A stretch of DNA of 64,000 nt, from assembly GCA_016789105.1 (NCBI GenBank), contig JAEURN010000004.1, forward strand, positions 454,343 to 518,342, in the 5' to 3' direction. Positions within the stretch are counted from its first letter, which is position 1. Every line of letters begins with the position of its first letter. Below are positions 47,812-56,777 of the stretch, piece after piece. The translations under genes and the position numbers were made by a program. This DNA comes from Armatimonadota bacterium (GTDB lineage: Bacteria > Armatimonadota > Fimbriimonadia > Fimbriimonadales > Fimbriimonadaceae). A model generated the notes under the pieces. It was not told where the DNA came from. It did not search any database and saw nothing but the letters and a program-made list of their open reading frames with translations.

Positions 47812-48732
47812 CTAAGGGGAATAGGCGCCCGTGGAAAGGAACATCTCGGCCTGAATCCGGGCGCGGGTGGCATAGCGCTCTTTGATCTCGTCGAGCTCTG
47901 GGTTGGCAACAAAAAAGAGGTCGTTGGCAAAGAACAGCTTTCGGGCCAAGATGAGGGACTGGAACTGTCTTTCTGTGAGCGAAATCTGGACTGGCTCAAA
48001 TGAAAATGTTTGCCGAACAATGGCTTCCACATCGCACCGGGGCGTTTTGGTCATGTAGTAGAACACCGTGTTGGCCACCTCGATCGCCGGCGGGGCGGTG
48101 TGCGAGTATTCGAAGTCGAAGGCGATCAGCTGGCGCCGGAAGCGGAGGACGTTCCGGTTGTGGAGGTCGAAGTGCAGGGCGGAGGGGGGCTGGTTGCGCC
48201 ACAGGGTGTCCAGCGCCTCTTGGCATTCTGCCGACGCCTCGCTGAAGACGGGGCCTTCCAACCGGCATTCCAAGCCGGCAAACACCGATCGGTATTCGGG
48301 CAGCCGGAAACCGGGCGGGAGCGGGTGGCCGGAGATCCTCTGCAAAAGGCCACACACGGATTGCAATGGCCCGGTAGTGAGGTTAGCGGGGAGTTTCCGC
48401 CCCTGGATCCAGTGGTTGCAAATTGCCAAAGTCCCTTGCGGCCCTGCGCCGGCAACGCGGACTGGCTCGGTAGAAAATGGCCGACAAACGGGGATGCCGG
48501 CTTTGGATTGGGAGTCGCACCACGCCAATTCTGCCCTCAAGTCGTCAATAGTCCGGGGGGAGTCGGTGATGAGTTTCAAGGCGAAAAGTTGGCCATTTGC
48601 ATCTTCGACCCGGAAAGTTGCATTGAACCCGTAATGGATGAGTTTGCAGGCTGAGACTTCGATACCAAAGAGTTCCAATGCGGCTAAAGCGGCCGCGTTG
48701 AGACGGGTTTTTTCAGGGCAGGTTCGGGGCAT
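47812..48732 (-). CDS. APH-family phosphotransferase
   Basis: A 306-residue protein kinase-like phosphotransferase. The ATP lysine K53 (LFALKLITD), the catalytic loop HFDLHNRNVL (D189, N194) and the metal-binding AFDFEYS (D206) are present. The build matches homoserine kinase type II/choline kinase/aminoglycoside phosphotransferase enzymes. The ABC-like opening LFGIEVSACKLIHYGFNATFRV resembles Ser/Thr-type kinases of small molecules more than antibiotic resistance enzymes. The substrate is unknown. It is divergent from the P5C dehydrogenase gene with 52 bases between starts. Confidence 0.85.
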   Translation of the reverse strand: MPRTCPEKTRLNAAALAALELFGIEVSACKLIHYGFNATFRVEDANGQLFALKLITDSPRTIDDLRAELAWCDSQSKAGIPVCRPFSTEPVRVAGAGPQGTLAICNHWIQGRKLPANLTTGPLQSVCGLLQRISGHPLPPGFRLPEYRSVFAGLECRLEGPVFSEASAECQEALDTLWRNQPPSALHFDLHNRNVLRFRRQLIAFDFEYSHTAPPAIEVANTVFYYMTKTPRCDVEAIVRQTFSFEPVQISLTERQFQSLILARKLFFANDLFFVANPELDEIKERYATRARIQAEMFLSTGAYSP

Positions 48733-48784
48733 AGGGCTGGGCGTCGGCTTGGGCTCTCGCAGGGTGGTCGGTAGACTGAGGAGT

Positions 48785-50413
48785 ATGAAGGTTGGGAATT
48801 TCTGCTACCCAATGCCGGCAAACGAGCCGGTGCTGAATTATGCGCCAGGCAGTGCGGAGCGCCGCCGATTGAAAGAGGTTTTGGCCGAACTCAAGGCAAA
48901 GACTTCCGACCTGCCGATGGTGATTGGGGGCCAAGATGTTCGAACCGGCGACCGGCGCGAAATGCGCCCCCCCCACGAACTCGGGCACCTCTTGGGCCAT
49001 TACCATTACGGAACCCGCGAGCACGTGGAACAGGCCATTGCATCCGCCCTTGCGGCCCGCAAGGCGTGGGCGGCCATGGATTGGGAAACGAGGGCTGCGA
49101 TTTTCTTGAAGGCAGCCGACCTTATTGCCACCAAGTACCGCCCCTACATGAACGCGACGACGATGCTGTGCCAAAGCAAGAACGCGTTCCAAGCCGAAAT
49201 CGATGCCGCCTGTGAAATCATCGATTTCCTCCGGTTCAACGTCCACTTCCTCGACCAGATCTACCGGCAGCAGCCCAACAGCAGCCCAGGGGTCCACAAC
49301 CGGATGGAGTATCGCGGGCTCGAAGGGTTCGTCCTGGCCGTCACACCGTTCAACTTCACGGCGATCAGTGGGAACCTCCCCACTTCGGCGGCCATGTGCG
49401 GCAATGTCGTTGTTTGGAAGCCGGCCAATACCCAAATCTATTCCGCGCACATGTTCATGCAAATCCTGCAAGAAGCCGGGTTGCCCGATGGCGTCATCAA
49501 CTTGGTTTACGCCAGCGGGCCAGAGGTGGGCGAGGCTTGCACCAGCCATCCTGATTTTGCCGGGGTGCACTTCACCGGTTCAACGGGAACATTCAACTAT
49601 TTCTGGAAGACAATCGGGGAGCGGATCGGAAACTACAAGTCCTATCCCAGAATCGTTGGCGAAACCGGTGGCAAAGACTTTGTGGTCGCGCACAAATCGG
49701 CCGATGCCGTCCAAGTGGCCACCGGCCTCCTGCGCGGGGCATTTGAATACCAGGGTCAAAAATGCTCGGCGGCCAGCCGGGCCTACATCCCCCGCAACTT
49801 GGCGGCCGAAGTGAAAGCCCTCCTGGTCGAAGGGGTCAAGTCCTTCAAAATGGGGCCGGTCGATGATTTCTCCAACTTCATCAACGCAGTCATCGACGAA
49901 AAGTCTTTTGATTCCATCGCGGCCTACATCGACCAGGCCAAAGCCGATGGCCAAGGGTTTTGGGTCGGCGGAGGGTACGACAAGAGCAAGGGCTATTTCA
50001 TCGAACCGACCGTCATCGAAGCCAACGATCCCAAGTACAGAACGATGTGCGAGGAGATCTTTGGCCCGGTGCTGACGGTCTACATCTACGACGAAGACCG
50101 GTATGAAGAGACGTTGGAGCTCATCGATTCGACGAGTCCCTATGCGTTGACGGGCGCGGTTTTTGCCCGAGACCGGGCCGCGGTGGAAATGGCGGTTGAA
50201 AAGCTCCGGCACGCGGCCGGCAACTTCTACATCAACGACAAACCCACCGGGGCCGTGGTCGGGCAACAGCCGTTCGGCGGCGCAAGGGCAAGCGGCACCA
50301 ACGACAAGGCTGGGTCTGCGCTCAACCTGTATCGGTGGTTGAGTGCGCGGACGATCAAAGAGACGTTTGTGACCCCGACCGACTACCGCTACCCGTTCTT
50401 GCAAGAAGACTAA
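48785..50413 (+). CDS. pruA: L-glutamate gamma-semialdehyde (1-pyrroline-5-carboxylate) dehydrogenase
   Basis: The ATG at 48785 gives 542 residues, the usual length for the monofunctional enzyme. It oxidises glutamate semialdehyde to glutamate with NAD, the last step of proline breakdown. Diagnostic segments: YGTREHVEQAIASALAARKAW, LAVTPFNFTAISGNLP, GETGGKDFVVAH (catalytic Glu), and FEYQGQKCSAASRAYIP (catalytic Cys). No proline dehydrogenase gene is in the window. It converges on the phosphoesterase gene with overlapping stops. Confidence 0.95.
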   Translation: MKVGNFCYPMPANEPVLNYAPGSAERRRLKEVLAELKAKTSDLPMVIGGQDVRTGDRREMRPPHELGHLLGHYHYGTREHVEQAIASALAARKAWAAMDWETRAAIFLKAADLIATKYRPYMNATTMLCQSKNAFQAEIDAACEIIDFLRFNVHFLDQIYRQQPNSSPGVHNRMEYRGLEGFVLAVTPFNFTAISGNLPTSAAMCGNVVVWKPANTQIYSAHMFMQILQEAGLPDGVINLVYASGPEVGEACTSHPDFAGVHFTGSTGTFNYFWKTIGERIGNYKSYPRIVGETGGKDFVVAHKSADAVQVATGLLRGAFEYQGQKCSAASRAYIPRNLAAEVKALLVEGVKSFKMGPVDDFSNFINAVIDEKSFDSIAAYIDQAKADGQGFWVGGGYDKSKGYFIEPTVIEANDPKYRTMCEEIFGPVLTVYIYDEDRYEETLELIDSTSPYALTGAVFARDRAAVEMAVEKLRHAAGNFYINDKPTGAVVGQQPFGGARASGTNDKAGSALNLYRWLSARTIKETFVTPTDYRYPFLQED

Positions 50414-51204
50414 GCCAGAGTCAGCAAGGCGACTTCGGGCGCGCAAAACAACCGGCTCGGAAAGAACGTCGTCCCCAGCCCCCGCGTGACATAAAGCGGC
50501 GTGGGGGCATGGGGGTAGAACCCTCGGACATAGTTGCGCCCGTTGCGGGTCTTCATCGGCGTCCAACCCCAGGGCGTTCCAAACTGACCGCCGTGGGAAT
50601 GGCCGCTCAACATGAGTTCTGGCCCAACGGGCAAGACGTCCACCATATCCGGTTCATGCCACAAAACGACCATCGGCTTTGCCGGATCGGTCTTCATCAG
50701 GGTCGCAAATGGTTGTGGTGAACCCGCATTGGCACTGTCGATCCCGACCAGTTGCAGGCCTTGGTAAGACCAAACCTCGTTGACGAGGAACCGGCAATCG
50801 AAAGATTCGACGACCTGCCGCACGAGCTCGACATCCCCCCGGTCGTGGTCGCGGTTGCCGGCAATGGCCACCGACTTTCCGGCAAAAAAATGCAGGTCGT
50901 GCAAGGCGGCTCGCAAGAGGTCGCGGTAGTGCGGGATGTTCCGATCCACAAGGTCTCCACCAATAACGAGGAGATCAGGGTTTTGATCTTTGAGCCATTC
51001 AAGAGCTTGGCGGGTCAAGTGGACGGTCTGCCGGTCGCGGATGTGGAGATCGGCGAAAAACCCGATGCGGAAGCCGGCCAACCCGCTTGGCCAGCGGGGA
51101 AGTTCAATCTGCCGGCTCTCGCATTTGAGGCGGTTGGCTTCCACCGCAGCCCCATAGGCAAGGGCACCCGCACCCGCGGCGAGCCAGGGTAGGAGCTTTT
51201 TCAA
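50410..51204 (-). CDS. Metallophosphoesterase, membrane-anchored
   Basis: A 264-residue protein with an N-terminal membrane anchor (LPWLAAGAGALAYGAAVEA) and the dimetal phosphoesterase motifs: FFADLHI (D-x-H), VIGGDLVDR (GD), AIAGNRDHD (GN..H), VVLWHEPD (H) and LSGHSHGGQFG (GHxH). It resembles the YaeI/UDP-diacylglucosamine-type group of exported or membrane-facing enzymes. The substrate (a phospholipid or nucleotide) is unknown. Confidence 0.88.
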   Translation of the reverse strand: MKKLLPWLAAGAGALAYGAAVEANRLKCESRQIELPRWPSGLAGFRIGFFADLHIRDRQTVHLTRQALEWLKDQNPDLLVIGGDLVDRNIPHYRDLLRAALHDLHFFAGKSVAIAGNRDHDRGDVELVRQVVESFDCRFLVNEVWSYQGLQLVGIDSANAGSPQPFATLMKTDPAKPMVVLWHEPDMVDVLPVGPELMLSGHSHGGQFGTPWGWTPMKTRNGRNYVRGFYPHAPTPLYVTRGLGTTFFPSRLFCAPEVALLTLA

Positions 51205-51228
51205 CGGAACGGTTGTACCTGAGCGGGG

Positions 51229-51954
51229 TCAGTTGCCGTTTTTGGAAAGGAGGCTGGCTTGGGCGATGGAGCGGGCTTCATTCCGGGCCCCGCGGAGGGC
51301 TGCGGCCTCTAATTGGCTGGCGGAGGTCGCCGGTTGCTTTAGGTAGAGCGGCCCCATGACATCCCCCAAGTTGGGGCTGTCCCACAGCCCAAGGAGGTGT
51401 CCGAGTTCGTGGGCTGCGGCGTGAGTCAAGGCAGATTGATCCATATCCCGGCCGCTGGGGGCCTTTGTACGGACTTTAATATCACCGCTGAGCGTGAGGC
51501 TGTATCGCCCGTTGCCCCAATCGTTGACCTGGCGTTGCCAAACCGCATAGCCGGCGACCTCGCCGCCAACCGACCGGACGCCCGTCTCAAACCGAATCCG
51601 CACGTTGGCTTGGCCCGGTTCGACCTCGACAAATCGGACTTCCTGATCCAGGGCCTTGTTCCAGATCGCCACGGCGTCATGAATGGCCGCTTTGGCAGAT
51701 TCGGCCTGTGAATCCAGAACCTGGGAATAGTCAACGGTGTAGCGGATCTCGTTCTGAACAAGAACGAGGTCGGCATAGGCAATGGCTTTGTCATAATCGC
51801 CCCCGGCCATGGCTTGACCGGCGGTCTGGATGAATTCGCGCAATTTTGGCTGAACCAAATCGTAGGGCCTGCGGGCATTTTCGGCATGGGCTGGCACAAG
51901 GGCGCAAATGGCGATTGCCGCCAAGGTGGGGTACGCGAACTTGTTCATTGCCAA
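51229..51954 (-). CDS. Secreted metzincin-like metalloprotease
   Basis: A 241-residue protein with a signal peptide (FAYPTLAAIAICALVPAHA), a helical part (30-95) and a catalytic domain with HELGHLLGLWD (182-192) followed by DVMGPLY, the Met-turn (M200). The third zinc ligand is Asp192 in place of the usual His, as in snapalysin-type enzymes. VRIRFETG and an upstream AIWNKALDQEVRF fit the matrixin-like fold. It is 24 bases upstream of the phosphoesterase on the same strand. Substrate unknown. Confidence 0.8.
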   Translation of the reverse strand: MAMNKFAYPTLAAIAICALVPAHAENARRPYDLVQPKLREFIQTAGQAMAGGDYDKAIAYADLVLVQNEIRYTVDYSQVLDSQAESAKAAIHDAVAIWNKALDQEVRFVEVEPGQANVRIRFETGVRSVGGEVAGYAVWQRQVNDWGNGRYSLTLSGDIKVRTKAPSGRDMDQSALTHAAAHELGHLLGLWDSPNLGDVMGPLYLKQPATSASQLEAAALRGARNEARSIAQASLLSKNGN

Positions 51955-52049
51955 AACCCGCCGGTTGTCCCGGCTTCTTACTTTTTTATCTTTGGAAATC
52001 TCTGGCGAACCTTCCTGGACGAATTGCCAGGATTGGGTAAACGTCTGCC

Positions 52050-52961
52050 GTGGATCAGGCTCCCCCCCTTATCGCCGTCATGGGCCCAACCGGGTCTGGC
52101 AAGTCCGATGTCGCCGAAATGGTGGCGGCCAAGTTGGGTGCGGTCCTGGTTTCCGCCGACGCCTTTCAGGTCTACCGGGGGTTCGACATTGGCACGAACA
52201 AGCCCAATGACCGTTCAAGATATGAATTGATCGACATTTGCGAGCCACCGGAGCAGTTCGGGGTTGGGGAATTTTTGCAGCGGTGCGGGCCGATCCTGGC
52301 CAAAGCTTGGGAGGGTCGCATCCCTGTCGTGGTGGCGGGGGGCACCGGCCTCTACATCCGGGCCTTGTTCGAAGGATATGCCGATCTTGCCGGCCCGCCA
52401 GATTCGGCCGTCCGGGCGGAGCTGATGCAAAGGGAGCGGGAATCCGGGCTGGGAGCCCTGGCCGAAGAGTTAACGCGGCTGGATCCGGACACCAAAGTGG
52501 ATTTGGCCAACCCGGTTCGGGTGCGCCGCGCCTTGGAACGGATTTACTGCCCGACGGAGCCGGTCAAAGTAGATCTCCCGCCATTCAACCTATCAAAGTT
52601 CAGCCTGGAGGTTGAACCGGCCGGACACCGGGCCCTGCTTGCCTCGCGGCTGGATGCGATGATCGACCGGGGTTGGATCGAAGAGGTCAAAATGCTCCAG
52701 GGGAAGGGAATTGCACAAAATGCCCCGGCGATGCGGGCAATCGGGTATCACAGTTGGATTCGTTACTTGTCCAAGGCAACGACTTTGGACGAGGCGAAAG
52801 AAGAGATCCTGACCTTGACGGTTCAATACGCCAAGCGGCAGCGCACTTGGTTTAGGAAAGAGCCCCGCCTGCGCACTTTGGCCGTTGAACCTGGTTCAGT
52901 CAGGTCTTTGAAAGCGGTTGCGGCGTCAATTTGGACGTCCGCCGCAAAACGGGATGGATAA
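52050..52961 (+). CDS. miaA: tRNA dimethylallyltransferase
   Basis: A GTG start gives 303 residues. The P-loop GPTGSGKS (12-19), the DSxQVYR-type segment [18 protein letters not shown], the [14 protein letters not shown] motif, and [20 protein letters not shown] match MiaA, which prenylates A37 of tRNAs reading UNN codons. The usual DSMQ is ADAFQ here, so the catalytic Asp is kept as ADA. hfq follows at once, as in many bacteria. Confidence 0.94.
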   Translation: MDQAPPLIAVMGPTGSGKSDVAEMVAAKLGAVLVSADAFQVYRGFDIGTNKPNDRSRYELIDICEPPEQFGVGEFLQRCGPILAKAWEGRIPVVVAGGTGLYIRALFEGYADLAGPPDSAVRAELMQRERESGLGALAEELTRLDPDTKVDLANPVRVRRALERIYCPTEPVKVDLPPFNLSKFSLEVEPAGHRALLASRLDAMIDRGWIEEVKMLQGKGIAQNAPAMRAIGYHSWIRYLSKATTLDEAKEEILTLTVQYAKRQRTWFRKEPRLRTLAVEPGSVRSLKAVAASIWTSAAKRDG

Positions 52962-52966
52962 CGGAA

Positions 52967-53224
52967 ATGGGCAAAGCGATCAATTTGCAAGACATGTTCT
53001 TGAACCAGGTGCGCAAAGAAGGCATCCAGGTGACGATTTATTTGATGGGGGGCGTGCAGCTTCGCGGGAATGTGAGGGGTTTTGATGCCTTCACCGTCTT
53101 GCTCGATTCCCCCGGTAAGCCGACCCAATTGGTGTACAAGCACGCGATCACCAGCGTGGTCCCCAGCAAGCAAGTCGGCCAAAAAGAGGACGAAAACGGA
53201 GTTCCGGCCAAGAGCGAGGATTGA
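52967..53224 (+). CDS. hfq: RNA chaperone Hfq
   Basis: The ATG at 52967, five bases after miaA, gives 85 residues. Q8 in [16 protein letters not shown], the Sm1 region [22 protein letters not shown] and Sm2 with YKH (57-59, [12 protein letters not shown]) make a proper proximal RNA-binding site. It acts as a hexamer that pairs small RNAs with mRNAs. Its presence supports sRNA regulation in this organism. dapF overlaps its stop by TTGA. Confidence 0.96.
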   Translation: MGKAINLQDMFLNQVRKEGIQVTIYLMGGVQLRGNVRGFDAFTVLLDSPGKPTQLVYKHAITSVVPSKQVGQKEDENGVPAKSED

Positions 53225-54033
53225 GTCTTCAATTTGAGAAGTGGCACGGGATCGGCAACGATTTCGTGCTGATCGACGGTTTACCAGACGGGATTGCCGA
53301 GGGCGACCTGCCGGAGCTTGCGCGGGCCGTCTGCCAACGCACCTTCGGCATCGGTGCCGATGGGCTCCTTGTTGCATTGCCGCCAGTTGACGCGGATGCG
53401 CGGATGGCCATGTACAACCCGGATGGTAGCGAAGCCGAAATGTGTGGCAACGGGTTGCGGTGTTTTGCCATGTGGCACCATCAAGGTCGGGAATCAGCCG
53501 GGGACTATCGAGTGGAAACCAGAGCCGGTTCCTTGCGGTGTCAAGTTCGCGGAGACCAGGTCGCCGTGGAGATGGGCGTGGTGCAAATTCTGCCCGGCCC
53601 TGTTGAAATAGAGTTGGATGGGCACCGGTTCGACTCCTGTGGCGTAGATGTCGGCAACCCTCACTTGGTGGTGTTCTGCCCCAGCCATCAAGATGTCAAA
53701 TTGGAAGAGTGGGGTCGCCGTTTGGAAAACCATTCGGCTTTCCCAAACCGAACCAATGTTCATTTTGTCAGCCTGGAGCCAGATGGCACCCTCCGGCAGT
53801 CCACTTGGGAACGGGGGGCTGGGATCACTCTGGCATGCGGAACCGGTGCCTGCGCCAGTGCCGCTGCGGCAAGGGGGCATGGGTGGTGTGGCGATTCGGT
53901 TTTGATCCATTTGCCTGGCGGGGATTTGCAAATCGACTTTGAGGGCAACCTCGCCACAATGACCGGCCCGGCCGTGCGCAGCTTTACCGGGACGTGGATC
54001 GGCCGCCGGGGGGCGTGGCCCGACGGGCCGTAG
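53221..54033 (+). CDS. dapF: Diaminopimelate epimerase
   Basis: A TTG start overlapping the hfq stop (TTGA), with GAGGA just upstream, gives 270 residues that begin [15 protein letters not shown], the family opening. The two catalytic cysteines are C75 ([12 protein letters not shown]) and C206 ([10 protein letters not shown]). It converts LL- to meso-diaminopimelate for lysine and for peptidoglycan cross-links. The miaA-hfq-dapF order suggests one transcript. It is 3 bases from smpB, which runs the other way. Confidence 0.95.
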   Translation: MSLQFEKWHGIGNDFVLIDGLPDGIAEGDLPELARAVCQRTFGIGADGLLVALPPVDADARMAMYNPDGSEAEMCGNGLRCFAMWHHQGRESAGDYRVETRAGSLRCQVRGDQVAVEMGVVQILPGPVEIELDGHRFDSCGVDVGNPHLVVFCPSHQDVKLEEWGRRLENHSAFPNRTNVHFVSLEPDGTLRQSTWERGAGITLACGTGACASAAAARGHGWCGDSVLIHLPGGDLQIDFEGNLATMTGPAVRSFTGTWIGRRGAWPDGP

Positions 54034-54036
54034 TTT

Positions 54037-54507
54037 TCACCCGTTGCGTTCCAGATCCCGCTTTTCGTCGCGTTCCTTGATCGATTCGCGCTTGTCGTAG
54101 GTTTTTTTGCCCCGGGCAAGGGCAACGGCAACCTTGGCTTTGCCATCTTTGAAATAGATTTTGTAGGGGACGAGGGCAAGCCCCTTCTGTTCTGACTTTC
54201 GCTGAAGTTGGTCGATCTCGTTCCGGTGCATCAGCAGCTTCCTCGCCCTCCGCCGTTCGTGCGGGAAGGCGGCGCTGAACTCATAGGGCTCGATGTCGAG
54301 GTTGAAGAGGAATAATTCGCCTGCTTTGACTTGGCAGTAGGCGTCGGTGAGGTTGGCGCGGCCCAGGAAAAGACTTTTGACCTCCGAACCCACCAAGACG
54401 ATTCCAGCCTCGACCGTATCTTCAAAATGGTATTCAAAAGAGGCTTTACGGTTTTGAATCGTCGCTGGGCCCGATTTTTGGTTCTTTTTGGAATCCTTGG
54501 ACCCCAT
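54037..54507 (-). CDS. smpB: SsrA-binding protein
   Basis: A 156-residue basic protein with the SmpB barrel (NRKASFEYHFEDTVEAGIVL, VGSEVKSLFLGRANLTDAYC, LYLF-type FLFNLDIEPYEF) and tail GKKTYDKRESIKERDEKRDL that enters the mRNA channel. It loads tmRNA on stalled ribosomes; the tagged products are degraded by ClpXP, also encoded here. The ssrA gene is not recognised in this window. Confidence 0.96.
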   Translation of the reverse strand: MGSKDSKKNQKSGPATIQNRKASFEYHFEDTVEAGIVLVGSEVKSLFLGRANLTDAYCQVKAGELFLFNLDIEPYEFSAAFPHERRRARKLLMHRNEIDQLQRKSEQKGLALVPYKIYFKDGKAKVAVALARGKKTYDKRESIKERDEKRDLERNG

Positions 54508-54551
54508 GGGCCGTTGAGTGTACCGTGATGCCGCGCAGGTACCATTGTCGC

Positions 54552-55331
54552 ATGAAATCCTTAGGTTTGGCCGTTGTTGTTGCGGTCGCCCTCACCCTTT
54601 GCGGCTGTGATGGCAAAAAAGGTGAGAAGTCCGAATACGACACCGGGCTGAAGAAGTTGACGACCAAGGACACCGTGGTCGGCACGGGCCGCGAGGCCAC
54701 CAAGGACGATGCCGTGTTTGTCCTTTACAAAGGGACGTTCATCAAAGACGGCAAGCAATTCGACAGCAATATGGACGACCCAGAGTCGTCGATGCCATTC
54801 ATGGTGCAGTTCAAATATGGCGGCGTGATTCAGGGATGGCTTGATGGAATCCCGGGGATGAAAGAAGGGGGCACCCGCATCATCGACATCCCTTACAAAG
54901 ACGCTTATGGCGATACTGGCCGGGACAAGATTCCCCCCAAAGCCGACCTGCGATTTGAGATCAAGCTCCTTTATGTCCTCAAGGATAGCGAGAAGAACGT
55001 GATCGATTCAGTCGACACCAAAGTCGGTTCGGGGCCGGTTGCCAAGGAAGGGGATACCGTGACCATCCACTACAAGGGCACTTACCTTTCGGGCAAGCAA
55101 TGGGACAACAGCCGCGAGCGCGGCGACCCGGTGACCTTTCCGCTCAAAATCACGGAAGAAGGAATGCCTGGCCTGATCTATGGCATCCAAGGGATGAAGG
55201 CAGGCGGCGTGCGCACCCTGGTTCTGCCCCCATCCATGGCGTTCGGGATGTCTGGTTCGGAATCGGTGAAGGGCAATCAGCCTATCAAAATCGTGGTTGA
55301 GCTGCTCAAAGTCAACGGAGCCGGTGCCTGA
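54552..55331 (+). CDS. Lipoprotein with tandem FKBP-type peptidyl-prolyl isomerase domains
   Basis: The ATG at 54552 gives 259 residues with a lipoprotein signal (ALTLCGC, lipid on C19). Two FKBP domains follow: about 45-145 (VFVLYKGTFIKDGKQFDSN, VIQGWLDGIPGMKEGGTRIIDIP, AYGDTGRDKIPP) and about 155-257 (VTIHYKGTYLSGKQWDNSR, IYGIQGMKAGGVRTLVLPPS, AFGMSG). Both keep most of the substrate-binding aromatic and G-W-G/Y residues, so both may be active. It would act in the envelope on protein folding. Two genes of unknown role follow in the same direction. Confidence 0.9.
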   Translation: MKSLGLAVVVAVALTLCGCDGKKGEKSEYDTGLKKLTTKDTVVGTGREATKDDAVFVLYKGTFIKDGKQFDSNMDDPESSMPFMVQFKYGGVIQGWLDGIPGMKEGGTRIIDIPYKDAYGDTGRDKIPPKADLRFEIKLLYVLKDSEKNVIDSVDTKVGSGPVAKEGDTVTIHYKGTYLSGKQWDNSRERGDPVTFPLKITEEGMPGLIYGIQGMKAGGVRTLVLPPSMAFGMSGSESVKGNQPIKIVVELLKVNGAGA

Positions 55332-55341
55332 CGCGTTTGGA

Positions 55342-56037
55342 ATGGAAATGGTGAAAAAGTTCTTCTTGGCTTCGGCCGTCATCGCCCTCGGATTTGTTGC
55401 AGTAGCCCCATCGCCTTCTTTGGCGCAAGTGACCAAGAGCGGAAGCAAATACAAGTTCCGCATGAAGTGGGTGAAAGGGGCCCACATGGCTTATGGGTTG
55501 GAAATGACCCAGGTCGGCAGCACGGCAAAACCGATGCAGATGGGCTTGGTCTATGACGTCCTTTCGGTGGCCAACGGGGTCGGAACCGTCCAAGCCACGG
55601 TTTCCAATGCCGGGCAGCAACCCCAAAAGGAAACCGTGAAGATCGACGACCGCGGTCGGGCCTCCGGCGGTTCCAACGTTGCCGGGTTCTCAAACATCCT
55701 TGAGTTTCCGGCCGAAGCCGTCGCCGTCGGGGGGAGTTGGAAGACCAACGCCTCGCTCCCCGGTATGGGCGGCAGCAAAATGACGGGAACGGCCACCAAC
55801 ACGTTGAAAGGGTTCCGAACCGAAGGCGGCAAATCTTACGCCTACGTGACGACCGATTTGAACGTTTCGGGTGGCGGAGTGTCGGGCAAAGGCAAGACCG
55901 ATTCGCTGATCTCCATGGCTGATGGCCAACTCTTGCGCACGTCGATGGCCCTCAAGATGACGATCAGCACCAAGGATTCCAAAGGGAAAACTGTAACGCA
56001 ATCGATCGACCTCACCGTCAAGATGACCCGGAAATGA
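55342..56037 (+). CDS. Secreted protein of unknown function
   Basis: A 231-residue protein with a signal peptide (FFLASAVIALGFVAVAPSPSLAQ; the start may be the ATG at 55342 or 55348). The mature part is strand-rich (YKFRMKWVKGAHMAYGLEMT, LVYDVLSVANGVGTVQATVS, GLVYD..., and near the end MALKMTISTKDSKGKTVTQS) and resembles DUF6263-style periplasmic beta-barrel proteins of the Bacteroidota/Planctomycetota type, a loose likeness only. It follows the FKBP gene by 10 bases and overlaps the next by ATGA. Confidence 0.7.
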   Translation: MEMVKKFFLASAVIALGFVAVAPSPSLAQVTKSGSKYKFRMKWVKGAHMAYGLEMTQVGSTAKPMQMGLVYDVLSVANGVGTVQATVSNAGQQPQKETVKIDDRGRASGGSNVAGFSNILEFPAEAVAVGGSWKTNASLPGMGGSKMTGTATNTLKGFRTEGGKSYAYVTTDLNVSGGGVSGKGKTDSLISMADGQLLRTSMALKMTISTKDSKGKTVTQSIDLTVKMTRK

Positions 56038-56777
56038 CTTGGTTCGCCCGCCCATCCACAGATCCCGAGTTGGATCGGCGGTTGCGCGGGCATTCTGGAT
56101 TCACCCTATCGGGGGATCCGACCGACAAAGTGCTGTTTGCCCGCGGCGGTTGGAATCGCGAAATCGTAGTGGGCCAGCCGGGGCGGCAAGCGGTCAATGG
56201 TTCTCTCTACGGCCTTCCGGAATTGGCCGATAACAACCCGTTGGTTTGCGCAGACCTGTTCAGCGTCCCTTCGCCAGAAGCTACGTTGGCCCTGATCGGG
56301 CTCGGGCCATTGGTGCGTGCCGGGCTCATTGTCGAAGACCCGGTGGTTCAACTCTCGTTTGAGCCGGCTCATGGCGATATCGGGCCGGCGCTGGCAGAGC
56401 TGGGTTGGCAAGGTGATGTCGTCGTCCACGCCGACCCTCAAGAGTTGGGGTCAGTCTTGGCCGCCGTCTGCATGGCCGAGATCGAGGCGATGGCTGACTA
56501 TTCGGAGTTGGATTCCTTGTTCGAAGAGGCCTTTGGCCGGTCGTTCTTCATCCGCGGGGTCGACGCGCTGACATGGGATGTCGAGCATGTCCGGGGTTGG
56601 GACAACGCCGTTTACACCTTGCGGGTCAGCCCGTTTGAAGACCGCGCCTTGGTCACTGTGCTGGTTATGGCCGATAAGAACGGCAAATGCGGGGCGGGCC
56701 AAATCGTCCACACCATGAACGTCATGTGCGGATTTGAAGAGTGCCTTGGCCTGTCCGTTCCCACGGCGGCGGACTAG
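56034..56777 (+). CDS. Degenerate ArgC-like protein lacking the NADP domain and catalytic Cys
   Basis: A 247-residue protein, about 100 shorter than N-acetyl-gamma-glutamyl-phosphate reductase. Two landmarks match ArgC: SLYGLPELADNNPLVCADLF then PEATLALIGLGPLVRAGLI (ArgC has YGLPEL ... NPGCYPT ... LL-L-PLL--GLI), and the C-terminal ADKNGKCGAGQIVHTMNVMC then GFEECLGL (ArgC has NL-KGAAGQA-QN-N---G--E--GL). The GxxGYxG Rossmann motif of the N-terminus is missing and the active-site Cys is replaced (DLFSVPS where NPGCYPT is expected). It therefore probably is not a reductase. It is the last gene of the FKBP operon. Role unknown. Confidence 0.6.
   Translation: MTWFARPSTDPELDRRLRGHSGFTLSGDPTDKVLFARGGWNREIVVGQPGRQAVNGSLYGLPELADNNPLVCADLFSVPSPEATLALIGLGPLVRAGLIVEDPVVQLSFEPAHGDIGPALAELGWQGDVVVHADPQELGSVLAAVCMAEIEAMADYSELDSLFEEAFGRSFFIRGVDALTWDVEHVRGWDNAVYTLRVSPFEDRALVTVLVMADKNGKCGAGQIVHTMNVMCGFEECLGLSVPTAAD

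Noticed and set aside
47812..48732. Aminoglycoside-resistance kinase
   Set aside because: Only the general phosphotransferase motifs are present; context and sequence give no support for an antibiotic substrate.
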